From Dictyoglomus sp. NZ13-RE01 (lineage in GTDB: Bacteria; Dictyoglomota; Dictyoglomia; Dictyoglomales; Dictyoglomaceae), in the NCBI GenBank assembly GCA_002878375.1, contig NIRF01000010.1, positions 1 through 64,000 of the forward strand: DNA of 64,000 nucleotides. Direction: 5' to 3'. The stretch's first letter is position 1; the number at the start of each line of letters is the position of its first letter. Positions 35,227-43,548 of this stretch are shown piece by piece. A program made the translations under genes and the position numbers. Under the pieces are notes generated by a model, which worked only from the letters and a program-made list of their open reading frames with translations, was not told the DNA's origin and ran no database searches.

Positions 35227-37016
35227 AATCTTCTAAAGCTTAGCTCAATACTTTTTATTTTTTTATTAATTATTATATAATACCAATCATCATCTTTATC
35301 AACCAAAAGATTAGGATTCTTTAAATCAAAAGTAAATCTTTCCTTTGGTATTGCTATGGATATACCATACAGATCTATAGGATTTGAAAGCTTTACATTT
35401 AGACTATCATTTTCAAAACTAAATCTATAAGTTGTTTTCAAAAATCTCAATATAAAGTCAGCAAAAAATCCCATAGATTTAACCAAAACTTTTGATTCTC
35501 CAATATCTTTTATTAATCTTGTGTTAAGTAATTTAACTGCCCTTGGATATGTTGATAATATATCGTAAGGGTGAGAATATATAAGCCTTATAACTCGATT
35601 CCTTTCCACATAATCAACGATGCCCAGTAGCCATTTTTCAACCTTTTCCTCACTAACCTTCTTTTTCTTCATTTCATAAAAGGATGCGCTGTTCTCATAA
35701 GGGAGAATTGGGAAAGCCAAAACCTTATCTGAAACCATTTTTTCATTAAAGAAGGTTCTATTGGGAGATGATCCTGAATCTCCTGTATAATAATAACTAT
35801 TGAAGCCTAACTCTTCCAAAATTTTGGTTGTTGTAGGTTGTGGATGCACTCCATTTGGAGCAGAATATTCTCTAATTTTATAATTTACAATCTTTTCAAG
35901 AGCGTCCTTATTCCTTTTGATAAAATCCTTTATCTGTTCATATGAAAATTTGTTTTTTATGAGACCATCAGAAAAATAATTATGAGCCCATCCCCCATGA
36001 CATCCTATCTCTCCAAAGTCTTTCAAGATCGATACAAAGTTTCTCCCTTTACCTTCTGCATCAAAGCCTAAATTATCTCCTGGTACATCTCTAAAATCTC
36101 CTGCAGTAATATGAATGGAATATGGGATGTATTTTGAGAAGTAGTTTTCATTAACCAGTATTGGTATATTCTTCCATTCTATACTGGAATCTACATGCCA
36201 ATTTATTACAAGTCCACCTTTTGCAAAAAAGGTATTTTGTAGATGAGGAATTTTCAATACTTTGAATAGATAAAATCTTAGGATTAATCTTAAAGGTAAG
36301 TCATCAGAATATGCTTTTAAATATCCTAATGGCAAGTTTACATAAAGTATCTTAGAATTATTTTTGCTACTTTTCAAAACAACAATAGGGATTTTATTAT
36401 TCCTACCAGGCATAGCGTAACCATAAATATTGTAATTACTATCTTTTTGTATAACATTAGCTAAAGGATAAATGAGGGGACCATAAAAATAGCCAGAAAG
36501 TAATTTACCATCCTTCTTCTTACCTGGTGGGACCTCCAATTCATCCATAAAATATAGAAAACCATAAGTATAAACACTATCCTTAAAAGTGTTGTAAGGG
36601 CAATAATTAATGCCAACGATATCTGAAAATAGAGGCTCTTCTAAGAAATTTCCTCTCTTATCCTTTATACCTGCATCATAAATTATCGCAACATTTCCTC
36701 CCCAATTAACAAATTCCTCAATAAATAACTTCGCATCTCTTGGGAGTATTTGACATTCCCCATCAGGAAAAATAATAGCAGGGTAATTTTGAGCTATAAT
36801 CTTAGGAGAAAGGGACAAAAGCTCATAAGGGTCCATAATCTTAAAAGGCACTCCCTCTTCTTCCAGAACACTTTTATAAGCCCCTAAAACATTAGAACCA
36901 ATTTTATTAGATGAAACTAAAATTACACAGAAATCATCATTCCTACCATAAGAGGTAGATAAAAAAAGGAGAAGTAACAAGATTATTAGGATTAAAATTT
37001 TATTCAGTTTTACCAA
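35223..37016 (-). CDS. Exported polysaccharide deacetylase-like protein
   Basis: A 597-residue protein with an N-terminal hydrophobic export segment (residues 4-24). Residues about 25-230 form a beta/alpha domain resembling glutamine-amidotransferase-like folds (VILVSSNKIG, YPAIIFPDG, WGGNVAIIYD). The middle is a NodB-like deacetylase barrel with NWHVDSS (catalytic Asp and metal Asp), GCHGGWAHN (metal His), EYSAPNGVHP and IYSHPYD. The C-terminal 90 residues are beta-rich. It probably trims acetyl groups from the polymer made by the GT2 product. The start is TTG 37016 inside the end of the preceding gene, a 17-base overlap. Confidence 0.8.
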   Translation of the reverse strand: MVKLNKILILIILLLLLFLSTSYGRNDDFCVILVSSNKIGSNVLGAYKSVLEEEGVPFKIMDPYELLSLSPKIIAQNYPAIIFPDGECQILPRDAKLFIEEFVNWGGNVAIIYDAGIKDKRGNFLEEPLFSDIVGINYCPYNTFKDSVYTYGFLYFMDELEVPPGKKKDGKLLSGYFYGPLIYPLANVIQKDSNYNIYGYAMPGRNNKIPIVVLKSSKNNSKILYVNLPLGYLKAYSDDLPLRLILRFYLFKVLKIPHLQNTFFAKGGLVINWHVDSSIEWKNIPILVNENYFSKYIPYSIHITAGDFRDVPGDNLGFDAEGKGRNFVSILKDFGEIGCHGGWAHNYFSDGLIKNKFSYEQIKDFIKRNKDALEKIVNYKIREYSAPNGVHPQPTTTKILEELGFNSYYYTGDSGSSPNRTFFNEKMVSDKVLAFPILPYENSASFYEMKKKKVSEEKVEKWLLGIVDYVERNRVIRLIYSHPYDILSTYPRAVKLLNTRLIKDIGESKVLVKSMGFFADFILRFLKTTYRFSFENDSLNVKLSNPIDLYGISIAIPKERFTFDLKNPNLLVDKDDDWYYIIINKKIKSIELSFRRL

Positions 37017-37920
37017 TTCCCTCAGTTAAAACTTGACCATATATCAAAATATTGCTTTTTAATACTACCCCCTCCGCCCCTATAACAGATTTAATTTTTC
37101 CTTCATCACCTATTTTTACTCCATCAAGAATAACCTTTCTTTGTGAAAAAATATCTCCATTTACTTCTATATCTCCCCTTAAAGATACGTCTCCTTCTGC
37201 AAATATGTTCCCATTGATAATTAATCCTTCCTCCATATCAAGATTTATCCTACCATCTATTTTAACACTACCATTTATCTCATTTCTAATCTCTTCCCTT
37301 TTTCTTTTCTTACTAAATCCTGAAGCTAAAATTACCGGTTTTCCAAAGAGCCTTTTAAAAGTAACTCTTCTTCCAAGGCTAATAGACCTTTCAGAAGTTA
37401 GACTAAGCCCAAGTGAACAATTATCATTAACCTTTACATCCCCCAAAGCATCCGCCCATCTTATTATTCTTGTTCCTCTTCCCAAATCCAAATTTCCATC
37501 TACAGCTATTGCTCTAATTGTATTAAAAGGTCCTATCTTAGCATTGCCTCTTACATAGATTTCCTTATTAAATGTTGTAAAAGGCTTAGTTTTTAAATTT
37601 TTAGCTACTACAATATGGTTAATCTCCAAGCTCTCAGGTATATATTCCTCTTTTATTGAAAATTCTAATTTTTCTTTTTCATCTCTCTTAATATTTACCT
37701 CAAAAATTTGGTCTGAATCTAAATTCTCCTCTGAAATACCCAGAACCTCAATAGTCTTTCCTATAATATTTCTAAAGGATTTTCCAAAGTATCTAACATC
37801 CTTGGAATAATTTAAGTCAATAAAAAGAGGCTTTGTATCCCTCGGTCTTTTCAGCTCAAAAAAAGAAGGGATAAAAGGTAAAGTTAATAGTATTAAAAAA
37901 ATGCCAAATATTGTTAGCAT
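37000..37920 (-). CDS. Bactofilin-like membrane-anchored beta-helix protein
   Basis: A protein of 306 residues when started at ATG 37920. A single N-terminal membrane anchor (LTIFGIFLILLTLPFIPSFF) is followed by a linker and then a right-handed beta-solenoid pattern from about residue 115: ring-like runs such as VRGNAKIGPFNTIRAIAVDGNLDLG and IDGRINLDMEEGLIINGNIFAEGDVSL. This matches bactofilin/polymer-forming proteins. The longer frame begins at ATG 37944, but a promoter lies between the two ATGs, so only the inner start can be used from it. First gene of the exopolysaccharide operon; it may scaffold the synthase. Confidence 0.75.
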   Translation of the reverse strand: MLTIFGIFLILLTLPFIPSFFELKRPRDTKPLFIDLNYSKDVRYFGKSFRNIIGKTIEVLGISEENLDSDQIFEVNIKRDEKEKLEFSIKEEYIPESLEINHIVVAKNLKTKPFTTFNKEIYVRGNAKIGPFNTIRAIAVDGNLDLGRGTRIIRWADALGDVKVNDNCSLGLSLTSERSISLGRRVTFKRLFGKPVILASGFSKKRKREEIRNEINGSVKIDGRINLDMEEGLIINGNIFAEGDVSLRGDIEVNGDIFSQRKVILDGVKIGDEGKIKSVIGAEGVVLKSNILIYGQVLTEGIGKTE

Positions 37921-37927
37921 GGTTATA

Positions 37928-37957
37928 ATTATATCATGATACATAAAACTTTCTCAA
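37928..37957 (-). promoter_or_regulatory. Promoter of the exopolysaccharide operon, predicted leaderless
   Basis: On the minus strand, TTGAGA (complement of 37952-37957), an 18-base spacer and TATAAT (complement of 37928-37933) precede ATG 37920 by only 7 bases (TATAACC). Transcription should start at or next to the A of the start codon, leaving no room for a ribosome binding site. Confidence 0.75.
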
Positions 37958-37982
37958 GCTTAAACTAAAGGAGGCTTGAAAG

Positions 37983-38843
37983 ATGAGTATGGGAAAGCTA
38001 ATTTTAGTAATTCTTCTTTTCTCCCTCATTTTTTCTATGGGTCTTGCACCAAAGTATAAGGATGCCTTTATTTTGAATAAGCCATCCTCTGGAGATATAA
38101 AGACTAAAAATCTTCCCCTTACTATGGAGCTTAATTTTTGGAATATTGCTACATACGAAGGGGAAACTTGGATGGCTTTTTATGAAAAGGATGATGCTAT
38201 AAAATACTATGCGGATATAAAGAATATTGTACTTAGAAGTCCAAGCTCCTGGGTGCATGGGTATCCTGAAGTTTATTATGGATACAAGCCATGGTCTTCC
38301 CACGGTATTTCACTTCCAAAGCTTCCTCTTCCTGTGAAGGTTTCAGAATTTCCAGAAGCCAATTTTGTAATGAAATATTCCCTATGGTACGAAAAAAATC
38401 TTCCTATAAATTTTGCTATGGAAACATGGATTACAAAGACTGAAAAACCAAACACTGTAACAAATGGAGATATTGAAATGATGGTATGGTTATACGCCAA
38501 TAATTTGGGTCCGGCTGGGAAAATTGTTGATACTGCCAAGATTCCTATTATTTTAAATGGAAAAGAAAAAGAATTAATATGGGATATATACTTCTCACCT
38601 GGAGGATGGGATTACATTGCCTTTAAATCAAGAGAGAATATAAAGGAAGGAGAAGTTAAGATTCCTATAAAGCTTTTCTTGGTAAAATTGAAGGATGTAA
38701 TTTCCAAATATTCATCTAAGGTTACCGATTACGATAACATGTATGTTTTAGATTGGGAAATAGGAACAGAGTTTGGAAGTCCTTACATAAAGGATGCCAA
38801 ATTTGGTTGGATCTTTTCTAATTTTGATATTGAAGTAAAGTAG
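37983..38843 (+). CDS. Secreted glycoside hydrolase family 12 endo-beta-1,4-glucanase
   Basis: A 286-residue exported cellulase close to Thermotoga Cel12 enzymes. The signal peptide is residues 1-20. Family blocks are LPLTMELNFWNIATYEGETW, SWVHGYPEVYYGYKPW, LPINFAMETWITK, the nucleophile Glu165 in GDIEMMVWLY, and DWEIGTEFG, where Glu263 is the expected acid/base. It would cut soluble beta-glucans and amorphous cellulose outside the cell. AAAGGAGG precedes the start. The stop codon directly abuts that of the convergent mgsA. It is not in an operon with a transporter. Confidence 0.94.
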   Translation: MSMGKLILVILLFSLIFSMGLAPKYKDAFILNKPSSGDIKTKNLPLTMELNFWNIATYEGETWMAFYEKDDAIKYYADIKNIVLRSPSSWVHGYPEVYYGYKPWSSHGISLPKLPLPVKVSEFPEANFVMKYSLWYEKNLPINFAMETWITKTEKPNTVTNGDIEMMVWLYANNLGPAGKIVDTAKIPIILNGKEKELIWDIYFSPGGWDYIAFKSRENIKEGEVKIPIKLFLVKLKDVISKYSSKVTDYDNMYVLDWEIGTEFGSPYIKDAKFGWIFSNFDIEVK

Positions 38844-39302
38844 CTACTTTTTAAATCTTTCCCTGTAGCTTGTATAGTCTGGAACAAGCCTTTTATATTC
38901 ACCCTCCATAAGAGGAGAGGAAATAAGGAAGTCCGCAGTAGATCTATTACAAGCTACAGGGATATTCCATACTACTGCCAATCTAAGAAGAGCCTTAACA
39001 TCGGGATCATGAGGCAATGGCTCTAAAGGATCCCAGAAAAAGATTAGAAAGTCTATCTCTCCCTCCGCAATCTTTGCACCAATCTGCTGATCCCCTCCTA
39101 AGGGACCGCTTTGAAGTTTTGTTATTTGAAGACCAAGTTCCCTTTCAAGGATCTCCCCTGTGGTGCCTGTTGCATAGAGCTTATGCTTCGAAAGGGTTCC
39201 CTGGTTAAACCTTGCCCACTCTAAAAGCTCCTGCTTTTTATTATCATGGGCAATAAGGGCAATACTTTTTTGAGGATACAAAGGCACCTCTTTATAATTC
39301 AT
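38844..39302 (-). CDS. mgsA: Methylglyoxal synthase
   Basis: A 152-residue cytoplasmic enzyme that converts dihydroxyacetone phosphate to methylglyoxal and phosphate, a bypass when phosphate is scarce or sugar phosphates build up. Diagnostic blocks are [28 protein letters not shown], the phosphate-binding [14 protein letters not shown] with the catalytic Asp, and [39 protein letters not shown]. The start has a GGAGGTGG ribosome binding site. It follows the arginase-like gene by 23 bases and is probably co-transcribed with it. Confidence 0.96.
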   Translation of the reverse strand: MNYKEVPLYPQKSIALIAHDNKKQELLEWARFNQGTLSKHKLYATGTTGEILERELGLQITKLQSGPLGGDQQIGAKIAEGEIDFLIFFWDPLEPLPHDPDVKALLRLAVVWNIPVACNRSTADFLISSPLMEGEYKRLVPDYTSYRERFKK

Positions 39303-39325
39303 ATTTCCACCTCCAAATATATATT

Positions 39326-40000
39326 TTATGCAGAAACCCTCACATCTTTCTCTTCCCTCATTATCTTTATAATCTCTAAGTTTATCCTTTCGCTTTTTTC
39401 ATATTCTAATATATTAAAGGCTGGTTCTCCACATACATCTATACCAACTATCTTCTCTCTTGGAACATGAGAAAGAATATGGTAAAGATCAAGAATCGAT
39501 AAATCTCCTTGCTTCCAGCTTGTCCTTAAATATTTCTCAGAAAGTATATCCTTATCAATACTTATATAGATGGGATAGGGTTGGGATATTACAAAAAATA
39601 GATTACTTTCTATTTTTTCTCTGGAATTGATAAATACTATATTTTTAACATTTTTTAGTTTTTTCACCTCTAAGATCCAGGACCCACAACTTATATAATT
39701 TTCAAAGGTCTCAAAGCCATCCCAGTGATTATCTATTACTAATAGGGAAATGGGATACTTTATTCTTTTTACAAATAGATAGGTCAAATAATGATAATCT
39801 CCTCTTCCTAAAAAATTTATACTACTTTTTAGGCTTGGAATTTTCTCATCAAGCATTTTCAACCTATCAAAGGAGCACATATACCTTATTTCAGAGAAGC
39901 TCCTAAGATCTATCTCCCTTCCTATGGAGCAAAGATTGGGCTGGTAAAAGTACGTATCATCAAAATGAAGAATCAAAATATCTAATTTATAACTTTGCAT
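39326..40000 (-). CDS. Arginase/ureohydrolase-fold protein
   Basis: A 224-residue protein started at ATG 40000, which has GGGAGGG upstream; the open frame running on to 40225 lies inside the divergent gene and is not used. It resembles shortened arginase-family proteins: [24 protein letters not shown] in place of the usual DAHxD, and YISIDKDIL in place of SxDxDxxDP, which keep several of the manganese-binding Asp and His residues. The enzymatic role is unknown, and a true arginase or agmatinase would be about 70 residues longer. Confidence 0.65.
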   Translation of the reverse strand: MQSYKLDILILHFDDTYFYQPNLCSIGREIDLRSFSEIRYMCSFDRLKMLDEKIPSLKSSINFLGRGDYHYLTYLFVKRIKYPISLLVIDNHWDGFETFENYISCGSWILEVKKLKNVKNIVFINSREKIESNLFFVISQPYPIYISIDKDILSEKYLRTSWKQGDLSILDLYHILSHVPREKIVGIDVCGEPAFNILEYEKSERINLEIIKIMREEKDVRVSA

Positions 40001-40036
40001 CTCACAACCCTCCCTCTTTATATAGTATAATATAAT
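39995..40036 (+). promoter_or_regulatory. Promoter of the alcohol dehydrogenase gene, predicted leaderless
   Basis: TATAAT at 40026-40031 ends 6 bases before ATG 40038. The best -35 candidate is TTGCAT at 39995-40000, with an 18-base spacer to the overlapping TATATA at 40019-40024. Either -10 gives a leader of 0-7 bases and there is no ribosome binding site. The whole divergent intergenic space is 37 bases; TATACT on the minus strand (complement of 40024-40029) could serve the arginase-like gene. Confidence 0.6.
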
Positions 40037-40037
40037 T

Positions 40038-41066
40038 ATGAGAGCAATGATTTTAAAAAGTATTAAAGATCTTTCAAAAGAAAGAAATCCTCTTGAACTT
40101 GAGGAAATCCCTATTCCTACTCCAAAGGAAAAAGAGATCTTAATTAGAGTACATACATGTGGGGTTTGTAGAACTGATCTTGACATTATTGAGGGAAGAA
40201 CTCCTCCTTCCAAGCTTCCTATCATTCTTGGGCATCAAATCGTTGGAACTGTTGAAAAATTAGGGGAAGGGGCAGGAAGGTTTAAAATAGGGGATAGGGT
40301 AGGAGTTGCATGGATAAATTATGCTTGTGGAAAGTGCAAATATTGTCTTTCGGGACAAGAGAATCTATGTGAACATTTCAAGGGGACAGGAAGAGATGCA
40401 GACGGTGGATATGCAGAATACACAGTAGTTTTAGAGGATTTTGCCTATAAACTGCCAGAAAACTACAAAGATGAAGAATCAGCTCCCCTTCTTTGTGCAG
40501 GAGCTGTAGGATATAGGGCACTAAAATTATGTAATTTACAAGATGGAGAAAATATTGGGCTTTGTGGATTTGGTGCATCTGGTCATTTGGTACTAAAAAT
40601 GATTAAGGCAAAATATCCAAACTCAAAAATTTTCGTCTTTACAAGGAACAAAGCAGAGCAGGAGTTTGCAAGCAAGCTTAGAGCATATTTTGTTGGAAAC
40701 ATAGAGGATGAACCACCTGAAAAAATAAAGGCAATTATAGATACAACTCCAGCATGGAAACCAGTAGTAGAGATGCTAAAAAACTTAGAAAAGGGAGGAA
40801 GATTAGTAATAAACGCCATAAGAAAGGAGGAAAAAGACAAGGATTATCTCACAAGAATAAGCTACGAGAGGGATCTTTGGATGGAAAAGGAGATAAAATC
40901 TGTTGCCAATGTAACAAGAAAAGATGTAATAGAATTTCTTGAACTTGCCAGCAGAGTGGATTTAAAACCTGAGGTGCAAATTTACCCCTTAGAATCTGCA
41001 AACACAGCCTTATTAGAGTTAAAAGAGGGAAAGATAAAGGGAGCTAAAGTCCTTAAAATTTTATAG
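40038..41066 (+). CDS. Zinc-dependent alcohol dehydrogenase family protein
   Basis: A 342-residue medium-chain dehydrogenase. The GroES-like catalytic domain has CGVCRTDLDIIEG (catalytic-zinc Cys), GHQIVGTVEKLGEG (zinc His) and the structural-zinc set CGKCKYCLSGQENLC. The nucleotide-binding half follows (IGLCGFGASGHLVLKMIKA). It resembles the AdhP-like zinc ADHs that reduce or oxidise small aldehydes. The neighbour mgsA makes methylglyoxal, so an aldehyde-detoxifying role is possible but is inference. The gene has no Shine-Dalgarno and starts immediately behind a -10 box. Confidence 0.9.
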   Translation: MRAMILKSIKDLSKERNPLELEEIPIPTPKEKEILIRVHTCGVCRTDLDIIEGRTPPSKLPIILGHQIVGTVEKLGEGAGRFKIGDRVGVAWINYACGKCKYCLSGQENLCEHFKGTGRDADGGYAEYTVVLEDFAYKLPENYKDEESAPLLCAGAVGYRALKLCNLQDGENIGLCGFGASGHLVLKMIKAKYPNSKIFVFTRNKAEQEFASKLRAYFVGNIEDEPPEKIKAIIDTTPAWKPVVEMLKNLEKGGRLVINAIRKEEKDKDYLTRISYERDLWMEKEIKSVANVTRKDVIEFLELASRVDLKPEVQIYPLESANTALLELKEGKIKGAKVLKIL

Positions 41067-41169
41067 ATTTGAGATAATGTCACTTTAAAATTTTGTAATT
41101 TCCATCATATTAGAAACCTTTAGGGGATACCATCTTCCTTCCGTGTTCCAAATACATAAAAATCTCCCA

Positions 41170-41198
41170 TTGTTTTTATTTTTCTGTTGTGATATAAT
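41170..41198 (+). promoter_or_regulatory. Promoter of the TrmO/CooC/FecBCD-type operon
   Basis: TTGTTT at 41170-41175, a 17-base spacer and TATAAT at 41193-41198. Transcription should begin near 41205, inside the dyad at 41203-41214, and the leader contains the 18-bp palindrome at 41217-41234. AAAGGAG lies just before ATG 41256. The upstream stretch 41067-41169 holds nothing else that I recognise; I see no B12-box sequence. Confidence 0.75.
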
Positions 41199-41202
41199 CT
41201 TT

Positions 41203-41234
41203 TACCAAATGGTAGCACTTTTTTTAAAAAAAGT
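41203..41234. promoter_or_regulatory. Two dyads at the start of the metal-uptake operon transcript
   Basis: TACCA-AA-TGGTA (41203-41214) has perfect 5-bp arms and overlaps the predicted transcription start. It is followed at once by ACTTTTTTTAAAAAAAGT (41217-41234), a perfect 18-bp palindrome. The position fits a repressor operator or a 5' leader hairpin. The binding factor is unknown; metal-dependent control is inferred from the operon content. Confidence 0.5.
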
Positions 41235-41255
41235 AATACTTAAAGGAGTATCCTT

Positions 41256-41699
41256 ATGAGAGAGGATATAAAATTATTCCCTATAGGAGTTATACATTCT
41301 CCATATAAGGAAAGGGGACTATATCAGGGAAGATTTAGCGAAGAGGTATCAGAGATTGAAGTTTTTGATGAGTACAAAGAGGGGCTAAAGGATGTAGAAA
41401 CATGTTCTCATCTTATCATTCTCTATTGGCTCCATAGAGCAAGAAGGGATATTCTTTTAACCCATACCCCCCATGATAGTGAGATTCATGGTGTATTTGC
41501 CACGAGATCTCCTAATAGACCAAATCCTATAGGTTTTTGTGTGGTTGAGCTTTTGGAGATAAAGGGAAATATTTTAAAGGTTAAAGGGCTTGATGCCTTA
41601 AATGGGACTCCTCTTATAGATATTAAGCCATATTCTTCTGCCATTGATGCTGTAGAAAATGCAAAGATTGGATGGTATGAAAGGAGGAATAGGGAATGA
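41256..41699 (+). CDS. trmO: TrmO-type tRNA methyltransferase (TsaA/YaeB family)
   Basis: A 147-residue one-domain member of the TrmO family, which in E. coli uses S-adenosylmethionine to methylate N6-threonylcarbamoyladenosine at tRNA position 37. The beta-barrel signature is complete: IGVIHSPYKERGLYQGR, ILYWLHRARRD, and GVFATRSPNRPNPIGFCVVELLEI, followed by LDALNGTPLIDIKPY. It lacks the C-terminal domain of the 235-residue E. coli enzyme, like many archaeal and thermophile homologues. It overlaps the CooC-like gene by 4 bases and leads a metal-transport operon, so its role here may differ from tRNA modification. Confidence 0.85.
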   Translation: MREDIKLFPIGVIHSPYKERGLYQGRFSEEVSEIEVFDEYKEGLKDVETCSHLIILYWLHRARRDILLTHTPHDSEIHGVFATRSPNRPNPIGFCVVELLEIKGNILKVKGLDALNGTPLIDIKPYSSAIDAVENAKIGWYERRNRE

Positions 41700-42454
41700 A
41701 AATATTAGTATTAGGGAAAGGAGGAGCAGGAAAGAGCACTGTCTCCGCTCTTCTTGCCAAAAGTTTTGCAAAGAAGGGATTTAAGGTTTGGGTTTTGGAT
41801 GGGGATGAGTCTAATTTTGGATTATATAGACATTTAGGAATTAATCCCCCTGAAGAACTCATGAATCTATATGGAGGTAAAAAGGGAATAAGTGAGAAGT
41901 TAAGAAGATTTTTTACAGAGAGGGAATCTGTAAAAATCACTGACACTGTAAGTAAAGAGGAGATTCCAAAGGAATATATAGCGGAAAAAGATGGAATAAG
42001 TTTATCTGTTATAGGTAAGATAAAGGATTTTGGGGAAGGTTGCGCATGCCCTATGGGTGCTCTTCTTAGAAATTTCCTTAAAAGTCTTGTATTAAAAGAG
42101 AAAGAGATCGTTATTGTAGATACTGATGCTGGAATTGAACATTTGGGAAGAGGGGTAGAAGAGGGTTGTGACCTTTGTATTTTTGTAATTGACCCCACCT
42201 ATGAATCCATAATGCTCTCTAAAAAAGTAAAAGAAATGCTTAAGGAAACGGGAAAAGAACTGATTATAGTATTAAATAAAGTTAATGATGAAAATAAAGA
42301 GATACTGTTAAAACATTTAGAAGATGAGATTTCCTGTATTATTCCTCAAAATAAGGAAATACTTGAGTCAGGTTTGAAAGGAGAGGAAATAAACATTCAT
42401 CTTCCAGAGATAGATAATTTTACTTCAACCCTAATTGAAAAATTTATAAGCTGA
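41696..42454 (+). CDS. CooC-like MinD/ParA-type ATPase
   Basis: A 252-residue deviant-Walker ATPase. The N-terminal KGGAGKST loop (residues about 8-15) carries the signature Lys. VWVLDGDES and VDTDAGIEH provide the switch and Walker B residues. The [13 protein letters not shown] block has the paired-Cys CxC pattern seen in CooC, the nickel-insertion ATPase for carbon monoxide dehydrogenase. It may deliver nickel or another metal brought in by the transporter genes 11 bases downstream. No carbon monoxide dehydrogenase gene is in the window. Confidence 0.85.
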   Translation: MKILVLGKGGAGKSTVSALLAKSFAKKGFKVWVLDGDESNFGLYRHLGINPPEELMNLYGGKKGISEKLRRFFTERESVKITDTVSKEEIPKEYIAEKDGISLSVIGKIKDFGEGCACPMGALLRNFLKSLVLKEKEIVIVDTDAGIEHLGRGVEEGCDLCIFVIDPTYESIMLSKKVKEMLKETGKELIIVLNKVNDENKEILLKHLEDEISCIIPQNKEILESGLKGEEINIHLPEIDNFTSTLIEKFIS

Positions 42455-42465
42455 GGAGGAGAAAA

Positions 42466-43548
42466 ATGAAGGGTATAAAGATATTTTTAGTTTTTGTTCT
42501 ATTATTGTTACTTTTTTCATCTTTCTCTGAGAGTAAAACAAAAAAGATAGTAGATATGGCAGGAAGAGAGGTAGAGGTGCCTATAAATGTAAAAAGAATT
42601 GTGGCTGGAGGACCTGGAGCCTTACGCCTCATATGCTATATGAAGGCTTGGGATAAAGTGGTAGGGATAGAGCAGGCGGAGAAAAACTGGGGACCTTCTG
42701 GAAGACCTTACGCTTTAGCACATCCAGAGCTATTAAATCTACCTCCAATTGGATTAGGAGGACCTGGAAATATAGGAAATGGTCCAGATCCAGAGCTGGT
42801 GACAAAACTAAATCCTGATGTAATCTTTATGACCTATATGGAAAAAGGGAGAGCGGATGATTACCAGGCAAAGGTAAAGATTCCTGTTGTTGTTCTTTCC
42901 TACGGTGTTCTTGCAAGTTTTGAAATGGATGAGATCTTTGGATCCCTTCGAGTAATTGGTAAGGTTTTAAATAATGAAAAAAGGGCAGAGGAAGTTATAA
43001 GATTTATAAGGAGCTGTTCCAATGAGCTTAATATTAAAACAAAGTATATTTCTGAGAATAAAAAGCCGAAGGTTTATGTAGGAGGGCTTGGTTCAAGAGG
43101 AAACCATGGTATAACAAGTACTTCATGCAATTTTCCACCCTTCATGGCAGTAAATGCTAAAAATGTAGTAGATTCTCTAAATAAAGAGGGACAACTTTTC
43201 ATAGATAAAGAACAGTTACTTATCTGGGATCCTGACTACATTTTCATAGATGCAGGTGGATACGACTTAGTAATGCAAGACTTAAAGGATCCATTATTTA
43301 AATCCCTAAAGGCGATAAAAAATGGCAATCTCTATGTAATTCTTCCTTTTAACTTCTACACTACAAATATAGATACCGCTCTTTGTGATGCCTACTATAT
43401 TGGTAAGGTTTTGTATCCTGAAAAGTTTAAGGATTTAGATCCTGAAAAGAAAGCGGATGAGATTTACGAATTTTTGGTAGGCAAACCCGTTTATCAGGAG
43501 ATGAAGAAGAGTTATGGAGGCTTTAGAAGAATACAAATTACAGAATAA
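42466..43548 (+). CDS. FecB/BtuF-type ABC transporter solute-binding protein
   Basis: A 360-residue exported binding protein of the iron-siderophore/cobalamin class. The signal peptide is residues 1-23. [27 protein letters not shown] opens the fold, [13 protein letters not shown] closes the first lobe, and [32 protein letters not shown] is a block I associate with a subgroup of uncertain metal specificity. It could bind chelated iron, cobalamin or nickel. The CooC-like neighbour favours nickel. It overlaps the permease gene by 35 bases. Confidence 0.88.
   Translation: MKGIKIFLVFVLLLLLFSSFSESKTKKIVDMAGREVEVPINVKRIVAGGPGALRLICYMKAWDKVVGIEQAEKNWGPSGRPYALAHPELLNLPPIGLGGPGNIGNGPDPELVTKLNPDVIFMTYMEKGRADDYQAKVKIPVVVLSYGVLASFEMDEIFGSLRVIGKVLNNEKRAEEVIRFIRSCSNELNIKTKYISENKKPKVYVGGLGSRGNHGITSTSCNFPPFMAVNAKNVVDSLNKEGQLFIDKEQLLIWDPDYIFIDAGGYDLVMQDLKDPLFKSLKAIKNGNLYVILPFNFYTTNIDTALCDAYYIGKVLYPEKFKDLDPEKKADEIYEFLVGKPVYQEMKKSYGGFRRIQITE

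Noticed and set aside
37052-37558. A 168-codon plus-strand open frame opposite the bactofilin-like gene
   Set aside because: Its Pro/Ser-rich repeats mirror the beta-solenoid repeats on the other strand; it has no ribosome binding site.
39326-40225. Extended version of the arginase-like frame with 75 more N-terminal residues
   Set aside because: The extension overlaps the divergent alcohol dehydrogenase gene and its promoter; ATG 40000 has a strong ribosome binding site.
41067-41255. Possible cobalamin or nickel riboswitch in front of the metal-transport operon
   Set aside because: I see no B12-box-like sequence or multi-stem layout; the leader is only about 50 bases from the predicted start.
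41623-42198. A 191-codon minus-strand open frame opposite the CooC-like gene
   Set aside because: Antisense shadow; the plus-strand frame has the Walker motif and overlaps its neighbours properly.
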